From: an uncultured Sutterella sp.
Lineage (GTDB): Bacteria; Pseudomonadota; Gammaproteobacteria; Burkholderiales; Burkholderiaceae_F
Length of the DNA: 64,000 nt
Assembly: GCA_900545275.1 (NCBI GenBank)
Contig: UQYG01000003.1
Span: forward strand, 124,001-188,000
Direction: 5' to 3'
Shown in pieces: positions 1-8,078 of this stretch (its first letter is position 1; each line of letters opens with the position of its first letter). Made by a program: the position numbers and the translations under genes. The notes beneath the pieces are model-generated. The model had not been told where the DNA came from. It did no database searches and saw only the letters and a program-made list of their open reading frames with translations.

Positions 1-90
1 ATTTCCGGGAACGTCGTGAGAAAATGACGGCTCTTTCATTCAATCCCGCGCCGACCAAGCGGCGCATCCGCCGCGACACCGAGGCCCGCC

Positions 91-210
91 ATGACCGATT
101 CCCGAAAACCCAAACTCCACGAGAGTTTCTATTCCGTCTTTTCCGCCGTCTTCGGCTGCATCATGTTGGGGCTTGTCGCTTATCTCGCCTACGACTGGCT
201 GCGGGGCTAA
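91..210 (+). CDS. small single-span membrane protein (39 aa)
   Basis: A 39-residue frame with a GAGG ribosome-binding site six bases before the ATG. It has a charged N-terminus (MTDSRKPKLHESF) followed by one hydrophobic segment (about residues 14-35) and ends in DWLRG. The shape resembles accessory subunits of membrane complexes or the last small gene of an operon, and another frame ends at about base 27. I do not recognise the family. The frame is short, so it could be chance, although its base use fits coding DNA. Confidence 0.45.
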   Translation: MTDSRKPKLHESFYSVFSAVFGCIMLGLVAYLAYDWLRG

Positions 211-283
211 TCCTTGGTTACGCCGGAGCGCCGCCCGCACCCGCCGCGCTTTCGCGCTTCCCCGTGAAGAGGGGAGGGGGGCG

Positions 284-1204
284 TCACGCCTTCTTCGCGG
301 CCCGCATTTCCTTCACTTCCGCCGCGCAGAAAACCAGAATCCCCGACCAGATGAAGAGAAGCGGCAGAAGCTCTTCCCGTCCGAAGGGCTCTTCGAACCA
401 GAAAATCCCGAGGAGAAGCGTCAGAATCGGCGCCAGATACTGACAGAATCCGAGTACGTTCATCGGGAGGTTCATCGCGGCGAAAGTAAAGAGAACGAGC
501 GGAATGGAGGTCACGATCCCCGTTCCGACGAGCGCTGCGGAGAGGACGGCGTCGCCCGCGAGAAAATGTCCGAGCCCCGCGTTTTCGAGGTGCACCGCAT
601 AGAAAAGCGCGAAGGGAAGCATGAGCGTCACTTCGAGAAAAATCCCCACCTGCGCGTCGAGCATGAGTTTTTTCTTCATTGCCCCGTACAGCCCCCAGGT
701 GGCGGAGACGCCGAGCGCAATCCAGGGAAACTGCCCGAAGGACGCGATCATGAGGGCGACCCCGGCGGCCGCGAGTCCGATCGCGGTCCACTTCACGCGC
801 CCGAGACGCTCCGAGAAAAAGAGAACGCCCAGCAGCACCGAAATGAGGGGCGTCAAAAAGGTTCCGATTCCGAGCTGCACGACCTGTTCGGTGACGACGC
901 CGATCACGTTGATCCACCAGTTGAGGGAGGCGAACACCGCGGCCGCGAGCAATAGGCCGGCCCGGCGCGGATCGTGTACGAGCGTCTTCACCGTTTCCGA
1001 AATTTCTTTTCCGCGTCCCCGCACAAGGAGCAGCGCGAGGACGAAAACGAAGGTCCAGACGACGCGGTGGGCGATCACTTCCCAGGAATCGGCCGCGGCC
1101 AGAAGATTCCAGTAAAGCGCCATGAAGCCCCAGAAGAGATAGGAGACGAGGGCGGCGGCAAGGCCGGCTTTTCGGTCGGGACGGTCGGGAGCAGGGTTCG
1201 GCAT
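284..1204 (-). CDS. rarD: RarD/EamA-family transporter
   Basis: A 306-residue inner-membrane protein with about ten hydrophobic segments. It belongs to the RarD branch of the drug/metabolite transporter superfamily. Diagnostic stretches are the N-terminal YLFWGFMALYW, the SLNWWINVIGV segment and the FCQYLAPILTLLLG segment with FxEPF near the C-terminus. The length is normal for the family (about 295-305). RarD proteins are annotated as chloramphenicol-sensitivity proteins, but the physiological substrate is unknown. It ends well clear of the small gene to its left and is divergent from the pyridoxal kinase gene. Confidence 0.9.
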   Translation of the reverse strand: MPNPAPDRPDRKAGLAAALVSYLFWGFMALYWNLLAAADSWEVIAHRVVWTFVFVLALLLVRGRGKEISETVKTLVHDPRRAGLLLAAAVFASLNWWINVIGVVTEQVVQLGIGTFLTPLISVLLGVLFFSERLGRVKWTAIGLAAAGVALMIASFGQFPWIALGVSATWGLYGAMKKKLMLDAQVGIFLEVTLMLPFALFYAVHLENAGLGHFLAGDAVLSAALVGTGIVTSIPLVLFTFAAMNLPMNVLGFCQYLAPILTLLLGIFWFEEPFGREELLPLLFIWSGILVFCAAEVKEMRAAKKA

Positions 1205-1332
1205 GGGATCGGGGTGAGTCGGGAGAGTGTGAGGAAGTGTAGCGCAGTCCGCAAAACACCGCTTTTCTTCGGGTTTCTCCTTGCTTTTGTCGTTAGAATG
1301 ACCGAACGCAAATTTTTTCGGGGAGACCTCTT

Positions 1333-2166
1333 ATGAAGACAAAGCGCGTTTTGGCCGTGCACGATCTGTGCTCCTTCGGGCGCTGCTCGCTCACCGCCGC
1401 GATTCCCGTGATTTCGGCGATGGGCATGCAGGTGTGTCCCCTGCCCACGGCCTTTTTCTCGAACAATCTCACCTACGGCGAATTCACCTTTCACGACTTC
1501 ACCGACAAGATGACGGGCTTTATGGACCGTTGGGAGAAGCTCGGATTCCGGTACGACGCCGTCTACAGCGGCTTTTTGGCTTCGGTCGAGCAGATTGAAG
1601 TCGTGCGCGACGCCGCGCGGCGCTTCGCTTCGCACGAGGAGTCGCTCGTCGTGGTGGATCCCGCCATGGGCGACGACGGAAAGCTTTACCCGGTCTTCGG
1701 TCCCGAATACGTCGACGCGATGCGCACGCTCGTCAAGGAGGCGACCCTCATTACGCCCAACTTCACGGAAGCCTGTTTCCTTCTGAACGAGCCCTGCGAC
1801 ATGACGCCTCCTTCGGGCGATAAGCTTCGAGCGATGACGGAAAAGCTCGTCGGCATGGGCGCCAAGCAGGTCGTGATCACGAGCGTGCCTGCCTCGGAAA
1901 ACGAAATCAAGGTCGTGAGCTTTGATTCGGTCACGGGCGAATACGCCGAGCGCACGACACCGCGCATTCCCTTTACGACCTGCGGGACGGGGGACCTCTT
2001 TACGAGCGTCGTGACGGGGTCGCTCCTTCGCGGCGAAACGCTCGCGGCCGCCTCGGCGCTCGCGATGCGGTTCGTGAGCCGCGTGATGGAATTCACCCTG
2101 GCGTCGGGGTCGGACCCGCGCGAAGGGGTGATCGTGGAGCCGTGTCTCAAGGAACTTCTTCATTGA
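1333..2166 (+). CDS. pdxY: pyridoxal/pyridoxamine kinase (PdxY-like)
   Basis: A 277-residue cytoplasmic kinase of the PfkB/ribokinase superfamily. It phosphorylates pyridoxal-type vitamin B6 vitamers to feed the PLP salvage pathway. It opens with the pyridoxal-kinase pattern VLAVHDLCSFGRCSLTAA. It has VVVDPAMGDDGKLY in the middle, where the D-P-x-x-G-D-x-G motif is typical. The anion-hole and catalytic motif TTCGTGDLFTS lies near residue 220, with the Asp acting as base. Its length matches PdxY. A strong hairpin terminator follows about 30 bp after the stop. Confidence 0.88.
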   Translation: MKTKRVLAVHDLCSFGRCSLTAAIPVISAMGMQVCPLPTAFFSNNLTYGEFTFHDFTDKMTGFMDRWEKLGFRYDAVYSGFLASVEQIEVVRDAARRFASHEESLVVVDPAMGDDGKLYPVFGPEYVDAMRTLVKEATLITPNFTEACFLLNEPCDMTPPSGDKLRAMTEKLVGMGAKQVVITSVPASENEIKVVSFDSVTGEYAERTTPRIPFTTCGTGDLFTSVVTGSLLRGETLAAASALAMRFVSRVMEFTLASGSDPREGVIVEPCLKELLH

Positions 2167-2195
2167 GCCTGAGCTCTTCCGAACCTGACTTGCCC

Positions 2196-2231
2196 AAGCC
2201 CCGGAAGGCGCGATGCTCTCCGGGGCTTTTT
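2196..2231 (+). terminator. intrinsic terminator after pdxY
   Basis: AAGCCCCGG and CCGGGGCTT form a perfect stem, followed by a T run. It sits 30 bp after the pdxY stop. Confidence 0.85.
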
Positions 2232-2351
2232 ACGCCGGCACGAAAGGCTGCGGCAAGTCCGAATCAAAGAGAGTCCTCCCGATCCTTCCTTTGCCGAAAG
2301 CAAAACCTGCGGACGAAGGGCCTTGAGGGCCGTTCCGTTCGGTGCGGGCCG

Positions 2352-4355
2352 TCAGCCGACCGACGCTTCCGAAACGCATCCCTGCGCGCCGACCGTCTTC
2401 GGGGCGGTTTTGCCGCCTTCCCGCTTTGCCGTCACTTCGGCCAACTCCGCGCGAATGAAGCTCTCATACTCCGCGACGAACGCGTCGAGCGTCGTCGTGC
2501 CGCGCTCGATTTCCTGCAGTTTCGCCTCGAACTGCGCCGTCATCACGGCGCTTCGCACCTTGGGGGAGGCGGTGAGGAGCACCTTGCGGCCCTCTTCCGT
2601 GCAGTGGAGCTTTTTCCCCTCCGTCTCGAGGTACTTCTTTCGCTTCAATTCCTGAATGATCATGGAGCGCGTCGCGGGCGTTCCGATCCCGCCCGCTTCC
2701 TTGAGCTTTTCCTGCAGATGGGGATCGTCGAAACTCTTCCAGATCGTCTCCATCGCGGCGATCAGGGTCCCTTCCGTAAAGTAGGCGGGCGGCTTCGTTT
2801 GGTCTTCGCGTCCGTCGACCGAGAGGACGTCGACGACGTCGCCCTTCCGTAGAGGAGGAAGCGTCTGCGAGGCGTCCTCGTCCTCGGTTTCTACGTCGTC
2901 ACTCCTGCGCTTTTTTGTCGGGCGCTGTTCCGGAAGGTTCTTCTCCGCCTTTTGGTAGAGCGCCTTCCAGCCCTTCACCGCGACCACTCGTCCGCGGGCC
3001 GCGAAGGTTTCGTCCCCGAGGGCGAGTTTCACGACCGTTTCGTCGTATTCGTGCACCGGGAAGAACTGCGCGATGTAGCGCTTGGCGATGAGGCGGTAGA
3101 GCTTTTGCTCGCGGTCCGTCAACTGCGACCAGTCGACCGTGTGTGCGACCGGGACGATCCCGTGGTGCGCCGTCACCTTCTTGTCGTTGAAGACGGGACT
3201 CTTGAGGTTGGGGTTGGCCTTCTCCACGGCCCTGGCGGTCGCGGGGAAGGTCTTCGCAATCGCGGAGAGCACGCCCGGGGCTTCCGCGTGCTGGGATTCG
3301 GGAAGGTAGGAGGAGTCCGTTCTCGGGTAGCTCGTCACCTTGTGCTTTTCGTAGAGCGCCTGACAGCCCGCGAGTGTTTCTTCTGCCGTGAAGCCGTAGA
3401 GACGGTTCGCCTCAGCCTGAATGTCGGCGAGCGAATAGACCTTGGGCGGATGGACACGCTTTCGCTTCGTTTCCGCGGAGAGGACCGTCGCTGTCTTTTC
3501 CTTGGCGAGCTTTTCGACCAAGGATCGCCCCAGGGGAATGTCCAAAAGAAGTTTTCCCTCTTCGTCCATCCCCGGCTGACCGGGCTTGGGTTGCCACTTC
3601 GCGCGAAACGTCGCGCCGTCTTTGGCGAGATTCGCCGTGATCGCGAGATAGGGCTTCGGAACGAAGTGCCGCACGGCGTAGTCGCGCCGCGCGACCATGG
3701 CAAGGGTCGGGGTCTGCACGCGCCCGACGGCGATGAGGCCGCCCGGGCCCGTGAGGGTGTAGGCGCGCGAGAGATTCATGCCGAGAAGCCAGTCCGCTCG
3801 AGAGCGTGCCCGGGCCGCGTCGCGCATGCCGGCGTAGCCCTGGTTTTCCTTGAGCGCGGCGAGTCCCTTCTTGATGGAGGCGGGGTCGATCGCTGACACC
3901 CAGAAGCGCTTTACGGGCTTTCGCACGCGGAAGTGCTCGAGGACTTCGTCGACGAGGAGTTGCCCCTCGCGGTCCGGGTCGCCCGCGTTCACGATGACGG
4001 CCGAGGAGCGGATCAGCTTTCCGATGACGGAGAGCTGGCCCTTGACGCCCTTTTGCTTTCGCACGAGCGTTTTCCACTCGGTCGGGATCACGGGGAGGTC
4101 GCGAAGGCGCCACATCTTCTTGCCGCGTTTGGTGGTCGGGATGTCGTCGGGGAGATAGGCGTCGGGTTCGGCCTGCTCGAACAAATGTCCGAAGCACCAG
4201 GTGACGGTCGCGCCGTTGCGGCAGACGAAGAAGCCGTTTTCCCGGCGGACGATGCCGAGCCCCTCCGCGATGGCGCGGCCGAGCGACGGCTTTTCGGCGA
4301 TGTAGAGCGTTCCGGTGGCGGGTTCGGGCATGCGGACGATGGGGGAAATAGACAA
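2352..4355 (-). CDS. topB: DNA topoisomerase III (type IA)
   Basis: A 667-residue type IA topoisomerase that relaxes or decatenates DNA through a 5'-phosphotyrosine intermediate. The Toprim domain comes first (LYIAEKPSLGRAIAEGLG, then NAGDPDREGQLLVDE with the metal-binding DxD). Next is SRADWLLGMNLSRAYT, and then the catalytic region SYPRTDSSYLPE with the active Tyr. It has no C-terminal zinc ribbons, as expected for TopB. A second in-frame ATG at 4331 (MPEPATGTLYI) matches the family start better than the ATG at 4355, so the true protein may be 659 aa. It is divergent from the higA gene. Confidence 0.92.
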   Translation of the reverse strand: MSISPIVRMPEPATGTLYIAEKPSLGRAIAEGLGIVRRENGFFVCRNGATVTWCFGHLFEQAEPDAYLPDDIPTTKRGKKMWRLRDLPVIPTEWKTLVRKQKGVKGQLSVIGKLIRSSAVIVNAGDPDREGQLLVDEVLEHFRVRKPVKRFWVSAIDPASIKKGLAALKENQGYAGMRDAARARSRADWLLGMNLSRAYTLTGPGGLIAVGRVQTPTLAMVARRDYAVRHFVPKPYLAITANLAKDGATFRAKWQPKPGQPGMDEEGKLLLDIPLGRSLVEKLAKEKTATVLSAETKRKRVHPPKVYSLADIQAEANRLYGFTAEETLAGCQALYEKHKVTSYPRTDSSYLPESQHAEAPGVLSAIAKTFPATARAVEKANPNLKSPVFNDKKVTAHHGIVPVAHTVDWSQLTDREQKLYRLIAKRYIAQFFPVHEYDETVVKLALGDETFAARGRVVAVKGWKALYQKAEKNLPEQRPTKKRRSDDVETEDEDASQTLPPLRKGDVVDVLSVDGREDQTKPPAYFTEGTLIAAMETIWKSFDDPHLQEKLKEAGGIGTPATRSMIIQELKRKKYLETEGKKLHCTEEGRKVLLTASPKVRSAVMTAQFEAKLQEIERGTTTLDAFVAEYESFIRAELAEVTAKREGGKTAPKTVGAQGCVSEASVG

Positions 4356-4421
4356 AGACGGGGGAAAGTGTAGCGGGTTCGTGATGGGGACGAGGGAGAA
4401 AGGCGGAGCGCCGGATTTCCG

Positions 4422-4440
4422 TGCGACATTAAATGTCGCA
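4422..4440. promoter_or_regulatory. palindromic operator upstream of higA
   Basis: TGCGACAT-TAA-ATGTCGCA is a perfect 8-bp inverted repeat with a 3-bp spacer, 48 bp before the higA ATG. HigA-type antitoxins bind such palindromes to repress their own promoter, so this is the likely autoregulatory site. That role is inferred. Confidence 0.65.
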
Positions 4441-4488
4441 TGGCGTCGTTACACTGAGACTGCAGGAAAACAACACAAGGAGAATTGT

Positions 4489-4764
4489 ATGACCCGCACG
4501 TACATTCCACCGCATCCCGGCCGCTATCTCCGGGAAGATCTCGAAGAGTTTGGGATCGATCCCCGAACCTTTGCAAAACGCATCGGCGTTGAACCGGAGG
4601 ACCTTCTCGCCGTGCTCGACGAAAAGGCCCCCATCACGCAGGATCTTGCAGAGAGGATCGCCGGAAACCTCGAAGGCCCGCCCGCGGCCATGTGGTTCGC
4701 CATGCAGAAGGAATTCGAGGCGTGGCGGGCGGCACACAGTACGCCTGACGAACCTTCCGACTGA
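4489..4764 (+). CDS. higA: HigA-family antitoxin, orphan
   Basis: A 91-residue XRE-type helix-turn-helix protein of the HigA addiction-module antidote family. The signature is HPGRYLREDLEEFGIDPRTFAKRIGV, then the recognition helix region and AERIAGNLEGPPAAMWFAMQKEFEAW. A good AAGGAG ribosome-binding site precedes the ATG. HigB toxin genes normally lie just upstream, but only about 130 bp separate this gene from the divergent topB, and none follows before the terminator. The antitoxin therefore stands alone, either as a relic or as a free regulator. Confidence 0.85.
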   Translation: MTRTYIPPHPGRYLREDLEEFGIDPRTFAKRIGVEPEDLLAVLDEKAPITQDLAERIAGNLEGPPAAMWFAMQKEFEAWRAAHSTPDEPSD

Positions 4765-4790
4765 TCGCTCAAACGCTTTTCCAAAACGAA

Positions 4791-4824
4791 GACGGCTCCG
4801 ATTTCAGTCTTGAATCGGAGCCGT
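4791..4824. terminator. terminator between higA and the hnh relic
   Basis: ACGGCTCCGATT and AATCGGAGCCGT form a perfect 12-bp stem with a 9-base loop. It lies between convergent units and may serve both. The T-rich tail is weak. Confidence 0.6.
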
Positions 4825-4846
4825 TCGTCGTAAAGAGGTCGGGGCG

Positions 4847-5126
4847 TTATGCCTTCCACCCGTAGTACTCGCGATGCGCCGCCGTAATCTCGTCGTGCTC
4901 GGCTTCCGAGACGAGGATCATGTTGTCGACGCTGTCGGCGCCGCCCTCGGAAATCGGCTGAATGTGGTGCACCTCGTAGCCTTCGGGAAGCTCGTCGTAG
5001 CCGTGCTGCGCGAGGAATTCCGACCGCACACAAGGATCCTGCACGGCGTCCTCTGCATCGACGTGCTCGGCCGTTGGCTCCATGCCCGCACCGATGTGGG
5101 CGGCATCTTTGTGGCGTCTTTGACAA
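4847..5126 (-). pseudogene. truncated HNH protein gene, copy A
   Basis: This encodes only the C-terminal HNH part of the 258-residue protein at 8079-8855. From EHVDAE to the final GWKA, 66 of 73 residues agree by eye, including HHIQPISEGG, the NM pair and the later His residues of the HNH fold. Homology fades upstream of about residue 180 of the intact copy, next to a decayed CRISPR repeat. An ATG at 5083 could still start a 78-residue protein with an intact HNH motif, so some function cannot be excluded. Confidence 0.7.
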
Positions 5127-5157
5127 GATGCACGGTTTAAATCAAGCTCGAATCAGC

Positions 5158-5192
5158 CTTTCATCCCTTTAAGATCAGGGTTTCATTCGAAC
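5158..5192 (-). repeat. single decayed CRISPR repeat, unit B
   Basis: A 35-bp sequence matching the 36-bp array repeat with a few changes and one deleted base at one end. The half ending in AGGGTTTCATTCGAAC is unchanged. It stands alone between hnh copy A and a leader-like segment. It is a relic of a third array. Confidence 0.8.
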
Positions 5193-5375
5193 TCTTGCGA
5201 CTTTCAAAACCTTCTCACAGTGGACTTCCGTGGGGATATTTCCAATTTTTGGTGGAAGACGGAGAGTTGACCTGAAACTTTGATCAATGCCAAACATCTT
5301 GTTTTGCCGATCCCTTTAGGAAAAGTCGGTAATTTCTTGGAGAAGACCAATGCGACACTTTAGCACGAATGCCAC
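5193..5375 (-). pseudogene. decayed leader / cas6 3'-end copy, unit B
   Basis: This is very similar to the leader of array 1 (7894-8078), including TTGGAAATA, GGTAATTTCTTG (plus-strand reading) and the flank next to the repeat. A 2-bp length difference breaks the reading frame that is still open in the array 1 copy. It is a paralogous leader that derives in turn from the 3' end of a cas6 gene. Confidence 0.65.
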
Positions 5376-5874
5376 TCAGGCTTTCCAGCCGTAGTATTCG
5401 CGGTGCGCGGCGGTAATTTTATCGTGCTCGGCTTTCGTGACGAGTATCATGTTACCGACGCTGTCGGCTCCGCCCTCGGATATGGGGTGGATGTGGTGCA
5501 CCTCGTAGCCTTCGGGAAGCTCTTCGTAACCGTGTTGCGCCAAGAACTCCGCCCGTACGGCCGGATCGCGCACGACCTCGTCGGCTTCGACGTGCTCGGC
5601 CATCGGGTTCTTCCCCGCGTCGATGAGTGCCTCGAGGTCCGACTCGTCTCCCACGAATATGCCGTTTTCGACCGAACCTTCCGGCAGGGACGCATAGGTG
5701 AAGCTTCCCTCGGGCACGTCGTCGGAACCGCCAGCATTTGTACCTGCCAGCATCCCGATACCGAGCGACGCTATAAAAGCGGTACGCTAGGTTGTTCTCT
5801 ATTTGCGAGAGATCTTTCTGGAAACAGAGCTTTGGCGTCTGCAGCGAGTCGTGCGTTACCGTTCAGGTTCTCCT
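5376..5874 (-). pseudogene. frameshifted HNH protein gene, copy B
   Basis: The 3' part (5376-5786) encodes a close relative of residues about 108-258 of the intact HNH protein, with HHIHPISEGG present. Upstream of an in-frame stop at 5787-5789 the homology continues in another frame. The residues ENLNGNARLAADAK and FPERSLANRE align with the intact protein's DGTAQLVEDAAK and SPEAFLSNGK, so a frameshift has killed the gene. Homology runs up to the insertion-sequence boundary. On the far side of the insertion lies the last repeat of array 1 rather than the missing 5' end, so truncation came before the insertion. Confidence 0.75.
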
Positions 5875-5880
5875 TCTAGT
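5875..5880. repeat. target-site duplication, left (TCTAGT)
   Basis: TCTAGT directly abuts the left inverted repeat of the insertion sequence. The same six bases follow the right end at 7651-7656. Confidence 0.85.
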
Positions 5881-5895
5881 CCGTAACGCTTGAGC

Positions 5896-7506
5896 TTAGG
5901 TACGCGGCTCTGGCCGAGTACCTTCCTCGGCGAACAAGGCGTTCAGGTCAAATTCATCAATCTGAAATTCAAGTTTGGCCGTCAATTTCTGTACGGCCTT
6001 CTTGATAGGCGCAATCGTCCATTTCCCGTCAATCTTAGTAGCCGTAATCTTTCCGAGAATAAGTCGCAGATCTTCAAAAGAAATATTTTTATCCTCGCCA
6101 ATTCGAGTTATATCTGCCATGCAGTCCATCGCCATAGTTGCTGACAAGTGATTCAGAAACAACCAAGCTTCCTGGCTAATACGGTCTCGGATGTAGGACG
6201 CGTCAAAATCCAAACTTGCCCCATAGGTCTTGAAAAACTGCTCGATTGACTGACGTTGCTTGTCGGTTCGGTAAACCTGATGACTGTTCAGGTCAGTACG
6301 GTTCGTCCGCAAGGTAACGGTTCCCATCTCAGGAATGTCTTGGAGCACCTTTCTCATGTCCCTGGGCTGCAAGAGATCCATTTGTTCGTCGGTCAGTTTT
6401 CCAACTCCCTTTTCTCTGCGCAGCAGCTCTTTCTGAACCTTGGCGTCATTCTGTTCATTCTTGCGCTCCGTACGCTCTGCGGCATCGGCAAGCTCGTTGG
6501 CGTATAGCTGCGTGTCGAGGTAGACGAATACATTGAACCCATTTCCTTCGATTTTGAAGGATTTAATTGCTCTTCCGTTGTACATAAACAGATCAGAGAA
6601 GCAATCATCCGTCAAAGGCAAATAGGGCTCAACCAATTTACTGCCGCGCTTAATTGGAATCACGTAAGAGAGTTTCTTTTCGGCTAACGCTTTAAAATCT
6701 TCTTCCGATGCAAACCCTTTGTCGGCTATTACCGTGTACTGACAACTGGAGATTCCAGACTCTTCCAGAACATCAGAAAAGGCGCTGATATCTGGTGTGC
6801 TGCCGAGGAATTGCTTGTAGTAGACGGGCATGCTGGTGTCGTTGCCGAGCGTGTAAACGTACAGCAAATTAACCTGCGGCTTGAAGCGACGCTTTGAGTC
6901 GTACCCCAGTTCCGCCAGCTCCATTGTTTTGGACGACGTAATCAATCGGTGACCGTCAAAAAGAATAAAGACGTCGCGCTTGTTTACGTCTTCCCTCATG
7001 AAGCGTGAGATGGTCTCACGCCGTCGCCCTAGAGTTTGCAACAAAGAAGAATTGCTCAGCGGATCGAACGAAAGATCGGGAATCAAGTGTGCAAGTAAGC
7101 TTGTCTCGTAGTGTGCCTGTAGCCGACGGAATCGCGGTTCCTTAATGGCTCGCAGAACGGCTGCGACATAGAGCTTCTCCCAAAGGTCAGGAAAATATTC
7201 CTTCAGACGTTCACGCAACGACGCCGTACGTTCCCAGAAATAAAGCACAGCACCGGCTTCGACAACGTCGGAAATCTGACCAACGGGAAAGGTTTTCTTC
7301 TGCTCATCAACGAGTCTTCGTTTCGTGGCAACAAGACCGTCGGACGTGATTTTGCCAAGGCATTTCCCGGAGATTTTTCGGCTCCGTTTAATTGCCGGAT
7401 CGTATTTGCTAAATCGTTCGTAGAGATACCAGTTGTTCCCGATCTTCTTGATCTCGGTGTTTTTCTGTCGCGGAAAATTCAACACATAGTCCGGTTTTTC
7501 AGTCAT
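5896..7506 (-). CDS. IS1634-family DDE transposase
   Basis: A 536-residue transposase. The DDE residues are visible: Asp in ILFDGHRL (about residue 184), Asp in VIADKGFASEED (about 262), and Glu in YRTDKQRQSIEQFFKTYGAS (about 422), which is the Y-(2)-R-(3)-E-(6)-K signature of IS4-type enzymes. The ATG at 7506 (MTEKPDYVLNF) is preferred over one at 7572, because the upstream stretch lies in the promoter and palindrome region. The stop codon lies within the left inverted repeat, as in many compact elements. Confidence 0.88.
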   Translation of the reverse strand: MTEKPDYVLNFPRQKNTEIKKIGNNWYLYERFSKYDPAIKRSRKISGKCLGKITSDGLVATKRRLVDEQKKTFPVGQISDVVEAGAVLYFWERTASLRERLKEYFPDLWEKLYVAAVLRAIKEPRFRRLQAHYETSLLAHLIPDLSFDPLSNSSLLQTLGRRRETISRFMREDVNKRDVFILFDGHRLITSSKTMELAELGYDSKRRFKPQVNLLYVYTLGNDTSMPVYYKQFLGSTPDISAFSDVLEESGISSCQYTVIADKGFASEEDFKALAEKKLSYVIPIKRGSKLVEPYLPLTDDCFSDLFMYNGRAIKSFKIEGNGFNVFVYLDTQLYANELADAAERTERKNEQNDAKVQKELLRREKGVGKLTDEQMDLLQPRDMRKVLQDIPEMGTVTLRTNRTDLNSHQVYRTDKQRQSIEQFFKTYGASLDFDASYIRDRISQEAWLFLNHLSATMAMDCMADITRIGEDKNISFEDLRLILGKITATKIDGKWTIAPIKKAVQKLTAKLEFQIDEFDLNALFAEEGTRPEPRT

Positions 7507-7523
7507 TTGGAGCCTCAGACATA

Positions 7524-7583
7524 CCAACCTAATAGGTTGGGTTATTATACAAGAAAACGAGGTTGCGCGCAACCTCGTTTTCT
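7524..7583 (-). promoter_or_regulatory. transposase promoter with two palindromes
   Basis: On the minus strand a TATAAT -10 box lies at 7544-7549. The region 17 bp upstream of it lies inside a perfect 32-bp palindrome (7552-7583, arm AGAAAACGAGGTTGCG). A second palindrome, CCAACCT-AAT-AGGTTGG (7524-7540), covers the start of the transcript. The layout suggests autoregulation or protection from outside transcription. The promoter call rests on the -10 only. Confidence 0.55.
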
Positions 7584-7650
7584 CAAGTCAGACAGTCTTT
7601 TACCCAAAGCTGTCGCTTGCAAAGGAAGTACCTAACTCCAAGCGTTACGG

Positions 7651-7656
7651 TCTAGT
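7651..7656. repeat. target-site duplication, right (TCTAGT)
   Basis: TCTAGT follows the right inverted repeat directly and equals the left flank. Its last two bases are the first two of the decayed terminal repeat of array 1. Confidence 0.85.
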
Positions 7657-7893
7657 TTCATCCCTTTGATTGCAGGGTTTCATTCAAGGTAGAGGCTGGG
7701 TTGCCGAACATCACTGGAGAGTCCCAATCCCTTTGCATTCAGGGCTTCATTCGAAGTTGTACGTGGAGGGATGGGGCATGGAAACGCGGTCTCAATCCCT
7801 TCGAGATCAGGGTTTCATTCGAACTTGAAAACAGAGTTGATTTCTCCAGAGTTTTATGTCTCAATCCCTTCGAGATCAGGGTTTCATTCGAAC
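7655..7893 (-). CRISPR. CRISPR array 1: 4 repeats, 3 spacers
   Basis: Repeats lie at 7655-7689 and 7721-7756 (both decayed) and at 7789-7824 and 7858-7893 (identical, 36 bp). Spacers are 31-33 bp. In the plus reading repeats start GTCTCAATCCC and end TTCATTCGAAC. Read on the minus strand they end in ATTGAGAC, the usual 8-nt crRNA 5' handle, so transcription is taken as minus. Decay rises with distance from the right-hand side, which fits a leader at 7894-8078. The repeat differs from that of array 2 by one base (G instead of A at position 17). Confidence 0.92.
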
Positions 7894-8078
7894 TCTTGCG
7901 ACTTCCAGAACCTTCTCGCAGAGGACTTCCGCGGGAGTATTTCCAATTTTTGTTTGGAGACGGAGACTTGACTCGAAACTTTGATCAACATCAAGCATAT
8001 TGTGTTTTGCCGGTCCCATTAGGAAAAGTTGGTAATTTCTTGAAGAAGACCACTGCGACACTTTAGCACGAATGTCAC
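7894..8078 (-). promoter_or_regulatory. leader of array 1, derived from a cas6 3' end
   Basis: This lies between the hnh stop and the first repeat. The 102 bp next to the repeat (7894-7995) align without gaps to the last 102 bp of cas6 before its repeat (14293-14394), with 58 identities by hand count. The open frame over 7876-8061, which begins with GTG, still reads like the Cas6 C-terminus: KIG, then P-x-E, EK, V and VRMKP. Its equivalent in unit B is frameshifted, so I read this as a leader made of cas6-derived DNA and not as a working gene. Confidence 0.65.

Larger units (their letters stand above)
5881..7650 (-). mobile_element. complete IS1634/IS4-family insertion sequence (1770 bp)
   Basis: The ends are inverted repeats: CCGTAACGCTTG at 5881 and CGTTACGG at 7650, with pairing over about 23 bp (5881-5903 against 7628-7650) and few mismatches. 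A 6-bp direct repeat, TCTAGT, flanks it. It carries one transposase gene on the minus strand. Both the ends and the open reading frame are intact, so it may still be active. It landed at the junction of the last repeat of array 1 and hnh copy B. Confidence 0.9.

Noticed and set aside
24..443. Plus-strand frame of 139 codons at the window start
   Set aside because: Arg-rich, no motif, and it runs antisense into rarD. The small membrane protein frame at 91-210 is more plausible.
7876..8061. 61-codon frame ending in VRMKP before array 1
   Set aside because: It resembles the Cas6 tail but lacks the rest of Cas6, its copy at 5193-5375 is frameshifted, and it overlaps the leader and repeat. It is treated as leader DNA.
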